A DNA stretch of 27,234 bases, taken from CAIYHK01 sp964638795. GTDB taxonomy: Bacteria; Actinomycetota; Acidimicrobiia; Acidimicrobiales; Ilumatobacteraceae. A program made the position numbers and the translations under genes. The notes beneath the pieces were generated by a model, which saw only the letters and a program-made list of their open reading frames with translations, was not told the origin of the DNA and did not search any database. The stretch spans positions 1 to 27,234 of the forward strand of contig CAZXAX010000024.1 of the NCBI GenBank assembly GCA_964638795.1, written 5' to 3'. Of this stretch, positions 1 to 7,973 are shown piece after piece. Every line of letters begins with the position of its first letter. Position 1 is the first letter of the stretch.

Positions 1-459
1 GTCCCGTATTTGCGTCGCACGCTTGGCAATGTGTTCCAGGACTACAAGTTGCTTCTCAATAAGACCGTTTTTGAAAATGTCGCTTTTGCCCTTGAAGTAA
101 TCGGTAAGCCCAAGCATTTGATCGCACAACAAGTCCCTGCGGTACTGGAGCTTGTTGGGTTGGAAGATAAAACCGATCGCTTTCCACACCAGTTGTCAGG
201 TGGTGAGCAACAGCGTGTTTCGATCGCGCGCGCATTCGTAAACCGACCATTGATTCTTCTCGCGGACGAGCCCACAGGAAACCTTGACCCCGCAACAGGC
301 GAAGGCATCATGCGGTTGCTTGAGCGCATCAACCAGACCGGGACGACCATCGTGATGGCCACGCACGACCACCGCATTGTGAACATGCTTCGTAAGCGCG
401 TCATTCAATTAGATCGCGGGGTCATTGTTCGTGATCAAGAAAGGGGTGTGTACGAATGA
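1..459 (+). CDS. ftsE: Cell-division ABC ATPase FtsE (5' end cut off by the window)
   Basis: This is the C-terminal two thirds of FtsE, the cytoplasmic ATPase that pairs with FtsX at the septum and controls peptidoglycan hydrolases. The frame is open from base 1, so the Walker A loop lies outside the window and the TTG at 10 is not the true start. Visible are the Q-loop region (NVFQDYKLL), the phrase ENVAFALEVIG typical of FtsE, the signature LSGGEQQRVSIARA, Walker B LILLADEPTGNLD and the switch histidine in MATHDHRIV. The stop overlaps the ftsX start as ATGA at 456-459, the usual ftsEX arrangement, which implies translational coupling. The assignment is secure because of the partner gene. 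Confidence 0.95.
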   Translation, partial: VPYLRRTLGNVFQDYKLLLNKTVFENVAFALEVIGKPKHLIAQQVPAVLELVGLEDKTDRFPHQLSGGEQQRVSIARAFVNRPLILLADEPTGNLDPATGEGIMRLLERINQTGTTIVMATHDHRIVNMLRKRVIQLDRGVIVRDQERGVYE

Positions 460-1364
460 TTCTTGGTCGAATTTCCTACGCATTCCGTGAGATGTGGGCG
501 TCGTTCAAGCGCAACATCACTCTTACTGCCGCCGCAATCCTCACTTCTGCAGTGTCACTGTTGCTAGTTGGCACGACCTTCTTGATTCAACGCGCCTTTG
601 ACAATTTGCTGGTGCAGTGGCGCGGCGATGTCGAGATGATCGTGTTTGTGCGCGCGGATGCCACCGAATCACAGGTGGACAACATTGAGTCCGCGCTTAA
701 AGATCAGCCAACTGTTATTGATGGCGAAAAACTCAAGTATTTGAATCAGAAGCAAAGTTTTGATGAAGCAAAAAAGATCTTTGCTGGTGACCCAAATACA
801 TTGAGCCTCTTGACCGAAGAAACCATTCCTTCACAATTCAAGGTTGTGCCGATCACCAAAGATCCGGAACTGGTGAGAAGCCTTGCGGAACAGTTTCAGA
901 CGCTCCCTGGTGTTGAGTCGGTGGCCCTCGCTGAGGACCAGTTTCGAGTCATTGCCAAATTGTCATCGTTTGTGCGAACAGTGACAATCGGTATGTCGCT
1001 GGTGCTGCTTGCCGTTGCCGTGGGTCTGATCTGGAACACGATTCGAACCGCCATGTTTGCGCGCCGACGTGAAATTGAAGTGATGAAACTTGTGGGTGCG
1101 ACCAACTGGTTCATTCGTGTGCCTTTCATGCTCGAAGGTCTGCTTCAGGGCTTGATCGGCGCGGTTGTTTCCTGTGGTGGGCTCTGGGGCCTCAACCGCG
1201 CGTGGACCAACGGTGTAGCCAGCTTCAAACCCGGAACGGGTATCTCTGCTCTGGTTGTGCCAAGTGGATACGTATCGGGTGTGATGGTCATTCTCATCGC
1301 ATTGGGAGCTATTGCTGGTGCCGTGGGCTCAGGAATTGCCGCCTCCCGATTCCTTGATGTCTGA
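456..1364 (+). CDS. ftsX: Cell-division membrane protein FtsX
   Basis: This 302-residue protein has FtsX topology. A short cytoplasmic N-terminus is followed by TM1 (about residues 20-45), an extracellular domain of about 120 residues, and three clustered helices (about 172-196, 224-248 and 270-296). The phrase ARRREIEVMKLVGAT between TM2 and TM3 is the conserved FtsX/MacB-type cytoplasmic loop that contacts the ATPase. It transmits FtsE ATP hydrolysis to extracellular cell-wall hydrolase regulators. The start overlaps the ftsE stop by four bases, with a purine-rich AAGGGG upstream as ribosome site. The length is normal for actinobacterial FtsX. The downstream gene is an unrelated crotonase, 39 bases on. 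Confidence 0.95.
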   Translation: MILGRISYAFREMWASFKRNITLTAAAILTSAVSLLLVGTTFLIQRAFDNLLVQWRGDVEMIVFVRADATESQVDNIESALKDQPTVIDGEKLKYLNQKQSFDEAKKIFAGDPNTLSLLTEETIPSQFKVVPITKDPELVRSLAEQFQTLPGVESVALAEDQFRVIAKLSSFVRTVTIGMSLVLLAVAVGLIWNTIRTAMFARRREIEVMKLVGATNWFIRVPFMLEGLLQGLIGAVVSCGGLWGLNRAWTNGVASFKPGTGISALVVPSGYVSGVMVILIALGAIAGAVGSGIAASRFLDV

Positions 1365-1403
1365 TTGATGTGATGCGCCATCGGCGTACGGGAGGACAAG
1401 ACG

Positions 1404-2267
1404 ATGACTGAGTTTTCTGAGATCAAGTACGAGCTTCGAAATAATGCTGCACTAATCACACTGAATCGACCCGCAATGATGAATGCATTCACGGGCACGA
1501 TGATGAGAGAGCTTGTTGCGGCATTCGACAAGAGTGATGCCGATGACTCCGTTCGAGCCGTGGTGATCACGGGGGAGGGCAAAGGTTTCTGCGCTGGAGC
1601 TGACCTTTCGGCTGGAGACAAGACTTTTGTGCGTGGTGGAAGTGACGTCAAGGCAAAGTCAGGTGTGACTCGCGATGGTGGCGGCATTGTCAGCATGCGA
1701 ATGTTTGAGAGTTTGAAGCCGGTCATCGTTGCCATCAACGGAGCAGCAGTTGGGGTGGGAATCACAATGATTCTTCCTGCCGACATTCGGCTTGCCTCTA
1801 CCAAATCAAAATTTGGTTTTGTATTTGCGCGTCGCGGTATCACCCCCGAAGCGGCGTCATCGTGGTTCTTACCGCGTCTAGTTGGAATGCAAACTGCTGC
1901 CGAATGGGTTTACACGGGAAGACTCATCAGCCCAGATGAAGCACTCAAGCACGGCTTGGTGCGAAGCATCCATGAACCCGATGAACTTTTGCCTGCGGCC
2001 TTTGCCTTAGTCGATGAAATTGCGGCGAATACCGCACCGGTTTCGGTTGCGATGTCACGGCAAATGATGTGGCGCATGTTGGGTGCATCACACCCGATGT
2101 ATGCGCATCGCATGGATTCTCGCGGAATAAATGCGCGAGGCAAGAGCGCGGATGCAGCTGAAGGAGTCAACAGTTTCCTTGAAAAGCGTGCACCCAACTT
2201 TCCAATGAAGGTAAGTGAAGGGCTGCCGGATATCTTCCCCGAATGGGTGGACCCGGAGTTTTCATGA
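1404..2267 (+). CDS. Enoyl-CoA hydratase/isomerase (crotonase) family protein
   Basis: This 287-residue crotonase-fold protein probably acts on an acyl-CoA in the cytoplasm. The first oxyanion-hole segment is VVITGEGKGFCAGADLS (about 53-69) and the second is INGAAVGVG (111-119). Both glutamates that catalyse hydration in rat mitochondrial enoyl-CoA hydratase (Glu144, Glu164) are replaced, by Thr121 and Phe141 in my by-eye alignment. An acidic residue, Glu149 in TPEAASSWFLPRLVG, sits near where 4-chlorobenzoyl-CoA dehalogenase has its nucleophile. Isomerase, hydrolase or another crotonase chemistry is therefore as likely as hydratase. The start is supported by GGAGG at 1391-1395, eight bases upstream. 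The stop overlaps the next start (ATGA), so it is coupled to the haemoglobin gene. Confidence 0.85.
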   Translation: MTEFSEIKYELRNNAALITLNRPAMMNAFTGTMMRELVAAFDKSDADDSVRAVVITGEGKGFCAGADLSAGDKTFVRGGSDVKAKSGVTRDGGGIVSMRMFESLKPVIVAINGAAVGVGITMILPADIRLASTKSKFGFVFARRGITPEAASSWFLPRLVGMQTAAEWVYTGRLISPDEALKHGLVRSIHEPDELLPAAFALVDEIAANTAPVSVAMSRQMMWRMLGASHPMYAHRMDSRGINARGKSADAAEGVNSFLEKRAPNFPMKVSEGLPDIFPEWVDPEFS

Positions 2268-2689
2268 CGCCAGTTGAGGGGCCACTATTTGAACGTGTTG
2301 GTGGCATGCCTTTCTTTACGACTCTCGTTGACAACTTTTATGACGAAGTGCAACGCGACAGCGTCTTGTTGCCTTTGTATCCGCAAGATGATCTAGATGG
2401 GGCTCGTCACCGATTGACCCTATTTCTCGCCCAATATTGGGGCGGGCCAAGAATGTATATGGAAGAACGAGGGCACCCGATGCTTCGGATGCGCCATTTT
2501 CCTTTCATGATCGGCACATTGCAGCGCGATCATTGGCTGATCTGTATGGCCTCTGCGGTGCAAAAAACCACGGAAGATCAACACTTACAGGCCGAGCTAA
2601 TGGACTACTTCGTGAACGCCGCAAATCACATGCGCAACGAGGATTTTCCGATGGACCAGCGCCCGTCTTTGCCCTCTACGGGCGGCTAG
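2264..2689 (+). CDS. glbO: Group II truncated haemoglobin (trHbO)
   Basis: This 141-residue haem protein closely resembles Mycobacterium tuberculosis trHbO as I recall that sequence. All its signature residues are visible: Tyr26 (B10), Tyr39 (CD1, in LYPQDDL), the phrase QYWGGPRMY, the proximal His78 (F8, in LRMRHFPF) and Trp91 (G8, in RDHWL). The family binds O2 and NO and is linked to respiration or peroxide/NO handling; the exact role is unsettled. The ATG at 2264 is preferred because it overlaps the crotonase stop (ATGA) and leaves a family-like N-terminus; an in-frame GTG at 2243 would add seven residues. The last codon overlaps the stop of convergent purU. Confidence 0.93.
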   Translation: MTPVEGPLFERVGGMPFFTTLVDNFYDEVQRDSVLLPLYPQDDLDGARHRLTLFLAQYWGGPRMYMEERGHPMLRMRHFPFMIGTLQRDHWLICMASAVQKTTEDQHLQAELMDYFVNAANHMRNEDFPMDQRPSLPSTGG

Positions 2690-3540
2690 TTAAAGACAAC
2701 AGTGCGATTGCCAAAAAGCATCACACGGTGTTCAACATGATCACGAACTGCTCGCGCAAGAACAGTTGTCTCGAGATCGCGACCCTTGCGAGCCATAGTT
2801 TCGGGCGTATCTCGGTGGGAAACGCGAACGACTTCCTGCTCGAGGATTGGGCCTTGGTCAAGAATCTCGGTCGCATAATGGGCGGTGGCGCCAACGAGTT
2901 TTACGCCTCGATCAAATGCTTGCCGGTAGGGATTTCCACCAATGAATGCCGGAAGGAACGAATGATGGATATTGATCACCTTCATGGGGAATGCATCCAG
3001 CACGGTTGGCGTGAGGATCTGCATGTAACGAGCCATGACCACAAGATCAATGTCGGCCGCATTCAATAGTTTGACCATCTCAGTCTCTTGTTGCGTTCGG
3101 GTGTCCTTATTGATGGGCAGGTAATGGAAATCAACTCCCAGACTGCGACAGAAATCCGCGTGATCTGGATGATTAGAGATGACGATCGGAATATCAATTG
3201 CCAGATCGCCAGATTTCCAACGGATCAACATGTCGTAAAGGCAATGCGGCTGTTTTGATGCAAGCAAACCAACTCGAGACACACGGTTCATGTCTTGAAG
3301 ATCTACCCGCATTCCGAATTTGGTCGCAACAGGGGAAAGTCGCTTCAAAATCTCGGCATCGGAATCGGTGCCTTGATAATTGAATTCAATTCGCTGGAAA
3401 AAAGTGCCATCGATATCTGTGTGCTGGTCTGCATGATCAATGCTGCCCCCGAGGTCAGCAATAGCCGTGGCCACTGAAGCCACGATCCCGGTGGTGTCCG
3501 GGCATGTGAGACGCAGAACTAGGTGTCTTGACACGATCAT
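2686..3540 (-). CDS. purU: Formyltetrahydrofolate deformylase PurU
   Basis: PurU hydrolyses 10-formyl-THF to formate and THF, balancing the one-carbon pool and supplying formate for purine synthesis. The 284 residues comprise an N-terminal ACT domain (about 4-85, beginning with LRLTCPDTTGIVA) and a formyltransferase-type domain (about 88-280). The catalytic triad equivalents are Asn190 and His192 in VINIHHSFLPAF and Asp228 in ILDQGPI. PFIGGNPY-like sequence (AFIGGNPYRQAF) is typical of PurU rather than PurN. The length matches E. coli PurU (280). The start lies 19 bases after the SpoU-type gene, and the gene is last in the menB-spoU-purU operon. Its stop overlaps the haemoglobin stop in a shared CTAG. 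Confidence 0.95.
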   Translation of the reverse strand: MIVSRHLVLRLTCPDTTGIVASVATAIADLGGSIDHADQHTDIDGTFFQRIEFNYQGTDSDAEILKRLSPVATKFGMRVDLQDMNRVSRVGLLASKQPHCLYDMLIRWKSGDLAIDIPIVISNHPDHADFCRSLGVDFHYLPINKDTRTQQETEMVKLLNAADIDLVVMARYMQILTPTVLDAFPMKVINIHHSFLPAFIGGNPYRQAFDRGVKLVGATAHYATEILDQGPILEQEVVRVSHRDTPETMARKGRDLETTVLARAVRDHVEHRVMLFGNRTVVFN

Positions 3541-3559
3541 TAAGGCTAATCGTGCAGTG

Positions 3560-4363
3560 TCAGCTCAGGGCAAACAGTGCGATTGATGCAGCGTTAGCAA
3601 TATTCAACGAGTCCACATTGTGGTGCATGGCAATACGCGCACATACATGGGCCTTGGCAAGTGTCTGTTCGCTTAGCCCAATTCGTTCCGAGCCAAACAG
3701 AACCGCAATTCGACGTGACCGGAATTCGTCGTCGGCTGCGAGATCACGAATATCTGTTGCTTGTGGGTCTGGAGTCATCGCAACAATGGTCAGATTGGCA
3801 GATTCAAGTTGATCTGAAAGTACTTGGTCTGAGTTTGCGCGACCATGAGGCACGAGGAAAGAAGTACCCATAGCCACACGAAGCGCGCGTCTTGCGAATG
3901 GATCGGCACTGGTCCAATCAAGTGCCAGCGCATCCCATCCCAATCCTGCAGCACTGCGGACCACGGCGCCTATGTTCGTCGGATTGTCAACTGCCTCAAG
4001 TGCAACTACACGTCGCGAGTTATTGAGCAATGTGGGTAGATGCATCGGCTGGGGCCGCTCAAATATTCCAAGTGCATCGAGGGGTACACCAAGACCAGTT
4101 ACTTCGCGGCGCAGTTCGATATCACCGATAAACACATCAACTTCGACGGCAGCCAATTGCTTGGCGTAACGCTCAGCGCAGAGAAGCGCTCGTGGTTTGC
4201 AGCCCGCAGCAAAGGCACGTTCCACAACCAGGTCTCCTTCGGCGACAAAGAGCCCACTCTCAGCGGGGTCGCGGCGTTGATCACGGGGAAATAGCTGTCT
4301 TTCGTTGAGGCGAAATACTTCCAGACGCGGGTCGTTTACATCCTCGATATGGATGATTGGCAT
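3560..4363 (-). CDS. SpoU-family (TrmH-type) RNA 2'-O-ribose methyltransferase
   Basis: This 267-residue SAM-dependent RNA methyltransferase belongs to the SPOUT superfamily. All three family motifs are present: motif 1, VDNPTNIGAVVRSA (126-139) with the catalytic Arg136; motif 2, VLFGSERIGLS (221-231); and motif 3, MHHNVDSLNIANAASIAL (246-263), which forms the C-terminal knot. The N-terminal 110 residues resemble the substrate-binding domain of rRNA methylases such as RlmB/TsnR. The exact target nucleotide cannot be read. It starts two bases after the menB stop (TAA aa ATG) without a Shine-Dalgarno sequence, so translation probably depends on reinitiation after menB. Confidence 0.9.
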   Translation of the reverse strand: MPIIHIEDVNDPRLEVFRLNERQLFPRDQRRDPAESGLFVAEGDLVVERAFAAGCKPRALLCAERYAKQLAAVEVDVFIGDIELRREVTGLGVPLDALGIFERPQPMHLPTLLNNSRRVVALEAVDNPTNIGAVVRSAAGLGWDALALDWTSADPFARRALRVAMGTSFLVPHGRANSDQVLSDQLESANLTIVAMTPDPQATDIRDLAADDEFRSRRIAVLFGSERIGLSEQTLAKAHVCARIAMHHNVDSLNIANAASIALFALS

Positions 4364-4377
4364 TTTTAAAAATGCCA
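4358..4377. repeat. Perfect 20-bp palindrome over the menB stop / methyltransferase start
   Basis: TGGCATTTTTAAAAATGCCA reads identically on both strands. It contains the last codons and stop of menB, the two-base spacer and the first codons of the SpoU-type gene. As RNA it could form a short A-U-rich hairpin only by opening a loop at the centre. Part of the symmetry may be coincidental, since CAT-TTT-TAA-aa-ATG is partly forced by coding. Confidence 0.85.
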
Positions 4378-5274
4378 GGGGAATGGCGACCAGTCGGGGT
4401 CGCGCTTTTCAAGAAATGACATGCGTCCCTCTTGCGCCTCATCGGTCATGTATGCGAGGCGAGTGGCTTCACCTGCAAGCACCTGTTGCCCTACGAGACC
4501 GTCGTCAATCATGTTGAAACTGAACTTGAGCATCCGCTGTGCCGTTGGACTCTTGCTGTTGATCTCTTTGGCCCACTGCAATGCTTCAACTTCGAGCTGA
4601 TCATGATCAACGACGGCATTCACCATGCCCATGCGATGGGCATCCTCGGCGGAATACTCGCGCCCGAGAAAGAAGATCTCGCGGGCGAATTTTTGCCCAA
4701 CTTGTCGGGCCAAATACGCAGAACCAAAACCGCCATCAAAACTTGCAACATCGGCGTCTGTTTGTTTGAAACGCGCGTGTTCACGGCTCGCGAGCGTGAG
4801 ATCAGAAACCACATGCAAACTATGACCACCACCCGCGGCCCATCCCGGCACCACACACATCACGATTTTTGGCATGAAGCGAATCAATCGCTGCACCTCG
4901 AGGATGTGCAGGCGACCGGTCTTGCCGGCATCTACATTCGTACCTGTTTCGTCATCGGAATACTTGTATCCGTCACGCCCGCGAATGCGCTGGTCGCCAC
5001 CACTGCAAAACGCCCAGCCACCGTCTTTTGGTGATGGACCATTGCCAGTGAGAATCACGCATCCGACATCAGTAGACATGCGTGCATGGTCAAGTGCGCG
5101 ATAAAGCTCATCCACAGTGTGTGGGCGGAATGCATTGCGCACTTCTGGGCGATTGAATGCGATTCTCACAGTTCCATGCTCAACAGCACGGTGGTAGGTG
5201 ATATCGGTGAAATTAAAGTCCGCTACTTCGCGCCACTTGGAGGCATCAAAGAGGGGAGAGATCGTGTTGGTCAT
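4366..5274 (-). CDS. menB: 1,4-dihydroxy-2-naphthoyl-CoA synthase MenB
   Basis: MenB cyclises o-succinylbenzoyl-CoA to dihydroxynaphthoyl-CoA in menaquinone synthesis. The 302 residues carry MenB hallmarks: WAFCSGGDQRIRGRDGY (87-103), GWAAGGGHSLHVVSDLTLA (144-162), SFDGGFGSAYLARQVG (178-193) and the C-terminal DWSPFPWHF. Asp173 in QTDADV matches Asp185 of M. tuberculosis MenB, and Tyr275 matches its Tyr287. E. coli has glycine at the Asp site and uses bicarbonate, so this is the bicarbonate-independent type. The ATG at 5274 is chosen over the in-frame ATG at 5343: AAGG lies ten bases upstream and the length fits the family. It leads a three-gene operon; no other men genes are in the window. 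Confidence 0.96.
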   Translation of the reverse strand: MTNTISPLFDASKWREVADFNFTDITYHRAVEHGTVRIAFNRPEVRNAFRPHTVDELYRALDHARMSTDVGCVILTGNGPSPKDGGWAFCSGGDQRIRGRDGYKYSDDETGTNVDAGKTGRLHILEVQRLIRFMPKIVMCVVPGWAAGGGHSLHVVSDLTLASREHARFKQTDADVASFDGGFGSAYLARQVGQKFAREIFFLGREYSAEDAHRMGMVNAVVDHDQLEVEALQWAKEINSKSPTAQRMLKFSFNMIDDGLVGQQVLAGEATRLAYMTDEAQEGRMSFLEKRDPDWSPFPWHF

Positions 5275-5362
5275 GTTGTTCCAGCCTTGGTGGCATTCGA
5301 AATCGCCAAAACAAAGCCTATTAGGAGCAACTAACCGCTTCATCAGTGGATAGTTTTAAAGC

Positions 5363-6058
5363 GTGTTAATTGAGATGGAACGCCACCTAATTCATCGCGT
5401 TGGTTGGCTTCGGGCAATGGTTCTAGGGGCCAATGACGGAATCATCTCGACATCTGCGCTGATTCTTGGTGTCGCCGCCTCGGATGCCACCCGCACTGCG
5501 ATCTTGACCGCTGGGATGGCGGGTCTTGTGGCAGGCGCGGTGTCTATGGGACTCGGAGAGTACGTGTCAGTCCGCACTCAAAAAGACACCGAAGAGGCTG
5601 ACATCGCCAAGGAGATGTGGGAACTTGAAAATGTTCCTGAGCGTGAACTCGAAGAACTGATCGGGATCTATCAACACAAAGGTTTGTCGCGTGATCTTGC
5701 CCGCCAAGTCGCAGTTGAGCTGACCGCGAAGGACGCGTTGAAGACCCACCTCGCCGAAGAACTTGGAATCCATGACAAAACCAAAGCACGCCCCATTCAG
5801 GCCGCTATCAGTTCTTTGCTGTCTTTCGCCGTTGGTGCTTCGCTTCCACTCATCACAGCCGCCGCAACAGGCAAAGATTCACGCGTTCCAATTGTGATGC
5901 TGATCACGGTCTTAGCTCTCGCGATGTTGGGATTTGTGAGTGCCAAGACTGGCGGCGTGAAACCGACTCGCCCGGTGCTGCGAGTCGTGCTCGGTGGAAC
6001 TTCCGTAATGGCTTTCACGATGCTCGTGGGCAAGATTTTCGGCTCGACCATCGGTTGA
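5363..6058 (+). CDS. VIT1/CCC1-family metal (Fe/Mn) transporter
   Basis: This 231-residue membrane protein is of the VIT1/CCC1 family, which moves ferrous iron or manganese out of the cytosol. The N-terminal signature is LRAMVLGANDGIIST (TM1 region), followed by GLVAGAVSMGLGEYVSVRTQ (TM2). Then comes a Glu-rich cytoplasmic helical segment (about 72-120, with ELENVPERELEELIG), the region that binds metal in plant VIT1. Three more helices span about 130-150, 156-180 and 205-230. Five helices and the length fit the family. The GTG at 5363 is given; ATG at 5375 is an equally plausible start, and neither has a clear Shine-Dalgarno sequence. It is divergent from menB and monocistronic, ending in a terminator. 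Confidence 0.9.
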   Translation: MLIEMERHLIHRVGWLRAMVLGANDGIISTSALILGVAASDATRTAILTAGMAGLVAGAVSMGLGEYVSVRTQKDTEEADIAKEMWELENVPERELEELIGIYQHKGLSRDLARQVAVELTAKDALKTHLAEELGIHDKTKARPIQAAISSLLSFAVGASLPLITAAATGKDSRVPIVMLITVLALAMLGFVSAKTGGVKPTRPVLRVVLGGTSVMAFTMLVGKIFGSTIG

Positions 6059-6059
6059 T

Positions 6060-6080
6060 CCGGGCGCGAGCCTGGCTTTT
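6060..6080 (+). terminator. Intrinsic terminator after the VIT1-family gene
   Basis: CCGGGC-GCGA-GCCTGG forms a six-pair stem (one G-U) closed by a GNRA tetraloop and followed by C and TTTT. It starts two bases after the stop codon, and the next operon has its own promoter about 45 bases on. Confidence 0.65.
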
Positions 6081-6123
6081 AAGTTCCCCACAGGCGGATT
6101 CACCTACCTAGCGACCTGAATAG

Positions 6124-6152
6124 TTGACATCCTGACCAAATACGACCATAAT
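6124..6152 (+). promoter_or_regulatory. Sigma-70-type promoter of the ABC importer operon
   Basis: A consensus -35 TTGACA (6124-6129) is separated by exactly 17 bases from CATAAT (6147-6152), which matches five of six bases of the -10 consensus. Transcription would start near 6159, giving a leader of about 45 bases to the ATG at 6205. This is the best promoter match in the window. A near repeat (GTATTCC...GTATTAC) at about 6159-6177 could be a regulator site, but that is speculative. Confidence 0.7.
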
Positions 6153-6204
6153 CATCGGGTATTCCAAAAAGTATTACAAAAATGGAACTATTTTGAGAGT
6201 CTTA

Positions 6205-7218
6205 ATGCGCGTGTTTTGCCCCCTTGGTCTGTTGGCTTCGCTACTGGTTGCCTGCAGCGGGGTCGATGGATCGGCGGACGTGTTAAGGCTTGGTTACTTC
6301 GCCAATATCACCCATGCACCAGCGATCATCGGTGTCGACCTTGGTTTTTTCGAGGATGCATTGGGCCCTGATGTGAAACTCGAACTGGTTACCTTTAGCT
6401 CCGGTCCAGAAGCCGTTGAGGCTCTTTTCTCGGGTTCGGTTGATGCAACTTTTATCGGACCAAACCCAGCGATTTCCGGTTATCAAAAATCTGAAGGAGA
6501 TGCGCTTCGAATAGTCGCCGGCACCACTTCAGGTGGTGCTTCGCTGGTCGTGCGTGACGGAATTGATTCAGTTTCTGATCTTGAGGGCTCCACACTTGCA
6601 ACACCATCCTTGGGCAACACTCAAGATGTTGCATTGCGAAGTTGGCTATCCGATCAGGGATTTAATACCGACACGAGTGCGGGTGGCGATGTTTCTATTC
6701 GTCCACAAGAAAATGCCGACACGCTCACAGCTTTCATTGACGGACAGATTGATGGAGCGTGGGTTCCAGAACCTTGGGCGACGCGCTTGGTTCTCGAAGG
6801 CAACGGAAAAGTTCTTGTCGATGAGTTCGAACTTTGGCCTAAAGGGCGATTCGTGACGACACATCTTGTTGTCGGCAGGGAATACCTTGCCAAGTTCCCC
6901 ACAAACATAGAGCGTCTCATTGATGGTCTTATTACGGCCCTTGATTGGATTGATGCCAACGACAGCGAAGCTATGGCTGCCGTGAATTCGGGTATCAGGG
7001 AAATTACATCGAAGGAACTCAAACCAGAAACCATCACGCGCGCTTGGAGCAATCTCGAATTCACATACGATCCGATTGCTAGTTCGTTGGAGAGGTGCAA
7101 GGACAACGCTGTTTCCGTCGGCTTGTTGGACCCCGTTGACCTTGATGGTATTTACGAATTGTCGCTACTGAATTCGATCTTAAAGAAGCGTGGTCTTGAC
7201 GAGATTGGAGTTTCATGA
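6205..7218 (+). CDS. ABC importer substrate-binding lipoprotein (nitrate/sulfonate/taurine class)
   Basis: This 337-residue extracytoplasmic solute-binding protein is of the NMT1/SsuA/TauA/NrtA type. From the ATG at 6205 the protein opens with a lipoprotein signal ending in LLASLLVAC, with lipidation expected at the Cys. It continues with LRLGYFANITHAPAIIGVDLG and later FIGPNPAISGYQKS, phrases typical of the family's first lobe, then VPEPWATRLV in the second lobe. An in-frame TTG at 6193 would only lengthen the signal peptide; GAG lies about seven bases before 6205. Its stop overlaps the ATPase start (ATGA). The ligand cannot be read: aliphatic sulfonates, taurine, nitrate or a thiamine precursor are all handled by this fold. 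Confidence 0.88.
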   Translation: MRVFCPLGLLASLLVACSGVDGSADVLRLGYFANITHAPAIIGVDLGFFEDALGPDVKLELVTFSSGPEAVEALFSGSVDATFIGPNPAISGYQKSEGDALRIVAGTTSGGASLVVRDGIDSVSDLEGSTLATPSLGNTQDVALRSWLSDQGFNTDTSAGGDVSIRPQENADTLTAFIDGQIDGAWVPEPWATRLVLEGNGKVLVDEFELWPKGRFVTTHLVVGREYLAKFPTNIERLIDGLITALDWIDANDSEAMAAVNSGIREITSKELKPETITRAWSNLEFTYDPIASSLERCKDNAVSVGLLDPVDLDGIYELSLLNSILKKRGLDEIGVS

Positions 7219-7973
7219 ATTCTGTCGTTGGCTCAAGTGTGCATCTTGCAGGAGTTTCAAAGATTTACGGAACTCGCCACAAGCAAACTTTGGCTTTGGA
7301 TTCAATCAGTCTTGATGTTGCACCCGGGGAATTCGTGTGTCTCGTCGGTGCTTCAGGTTGTGGAAAATCAACTCTGCTCAATCTTGTTGCTGGGCTTGAT
7401 TCTGTGACTTCAGGAAGCCTCGAAGTCAACGGTCGCACGGCGCTCATGTTCCAAGAATCAGCACTATTTCCGTGGCTCACTGCTGCGGGAAACATAGATC
7501 TTGCACTTCGGCTTGGTGGAGTACCGAAGAATGAACGCCCCACACGAGTGGCGGAACTCCTTGAGTCGGTGCACCTGCAGGATTTCGCCAAGAAGCGACC
7601 GCACGAGTTGTCTGGTGGTATGCGTCAACGCGTTGCGCTTGCGCGTGCATTCGCTCAAGATGCAGAGATCTTTCTCATGGATGAGCCCTTCGGGGCCCTT
7701 GATGCGATGACGCGTGACATTCTCCACGACGAGTTGGAGAAGCTATGGCGCGAACGAAAGTTCAGTGTGTTGTTCGTTACGCACAATGTTCGTGAAGCTT
7801 CACGTCTTGGTGACAGGGTGTTGGTTCTCACAAGTCGCCCAGGCAAAGTGGCGCACGAGATTGAAGTCAATATTCCGCGGCCACGAAGAATTGATTCGCC
7901 TGAAGTGAGTTCGCTCTCGGCGGAGATTACCCAGCGTCTGCGTGAGGAGGTGCGTCGCCATGCCAACGACTGA
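7215..7973 (+). CDS. ABC importer ATPase (SsuB/TauB/NrtD type)
   Basis: This 252-residue cytoplasmic ATPase energises the importer encoded around it. It contains Walker A GASGCGKST, Q-loop MFQESALFPWL, signature LSGGMRQRVALARAFA, Walker B IFLMDEPFGALD and the switch histidine in FVTHNVREA. The signature phrase with M-R-Q and EPFGALD is typical of the nitrate/sulfonate/taurine subfamily. GGAG five bases before the ATG supports the start. The gene overlaps both neighbours (4 bases upstream, 14 bases downstream), so all three subunits are probably made from one message in coupled fashion. Confidence 0.93.
   Translation: MNSVVGSSVHLAGVSKIYGTRHKQTLALDSISLDVAPGEFVCLVGASGCGKSTLLNLVAGLDSVTSGSLEVNGRTALMFQESALFPWLTAAGNIDLALRLGGVPKNERPTRVAELLESVHLQDFAKKRPHELSGGMRQRVALARAFAQDAEIFLMDEPFGALDAMTRDILHDELEKLWRERKFSVLFVTHNVREASRLGDRVLVLTSRPGKVAHEIEVNIPRPRRIDSPEVSSLSAEITQRLREEVRRHAND
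7944..7950 (+). promoter_or_regulatory. Ribosome binding site deciding the permease start
   Basis: GAGGAGG inside the 3' end of the ATPase gene is nearly full complementarity to the 16S rRNA tail. It is optimally spaced (nine bases) for the ATG at 7960, which argues against the earlier in-frame GTG at 7942. Confidence 0.8.

Noticed and set aside
1145..1843. 232-codon open frame on the minus strand opposite ftsX and the crotonase
   Set aside because: It spans two well-supported genes and an intergenic region and has low-complexity composition typical of antisense shadow frames.
2437..3069. 210-codon open frame on the + strand over glbO and purU
   Set aside because: It overlaps two conserved genes with all catalytic residues intact, and the translation has no recognisable domain or ribosome site.
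4432..5034. 200-codon open frame on the + strand opposite menB
   Set aside because: menB motifs are intact on the other strand and the + frame shows no domain.
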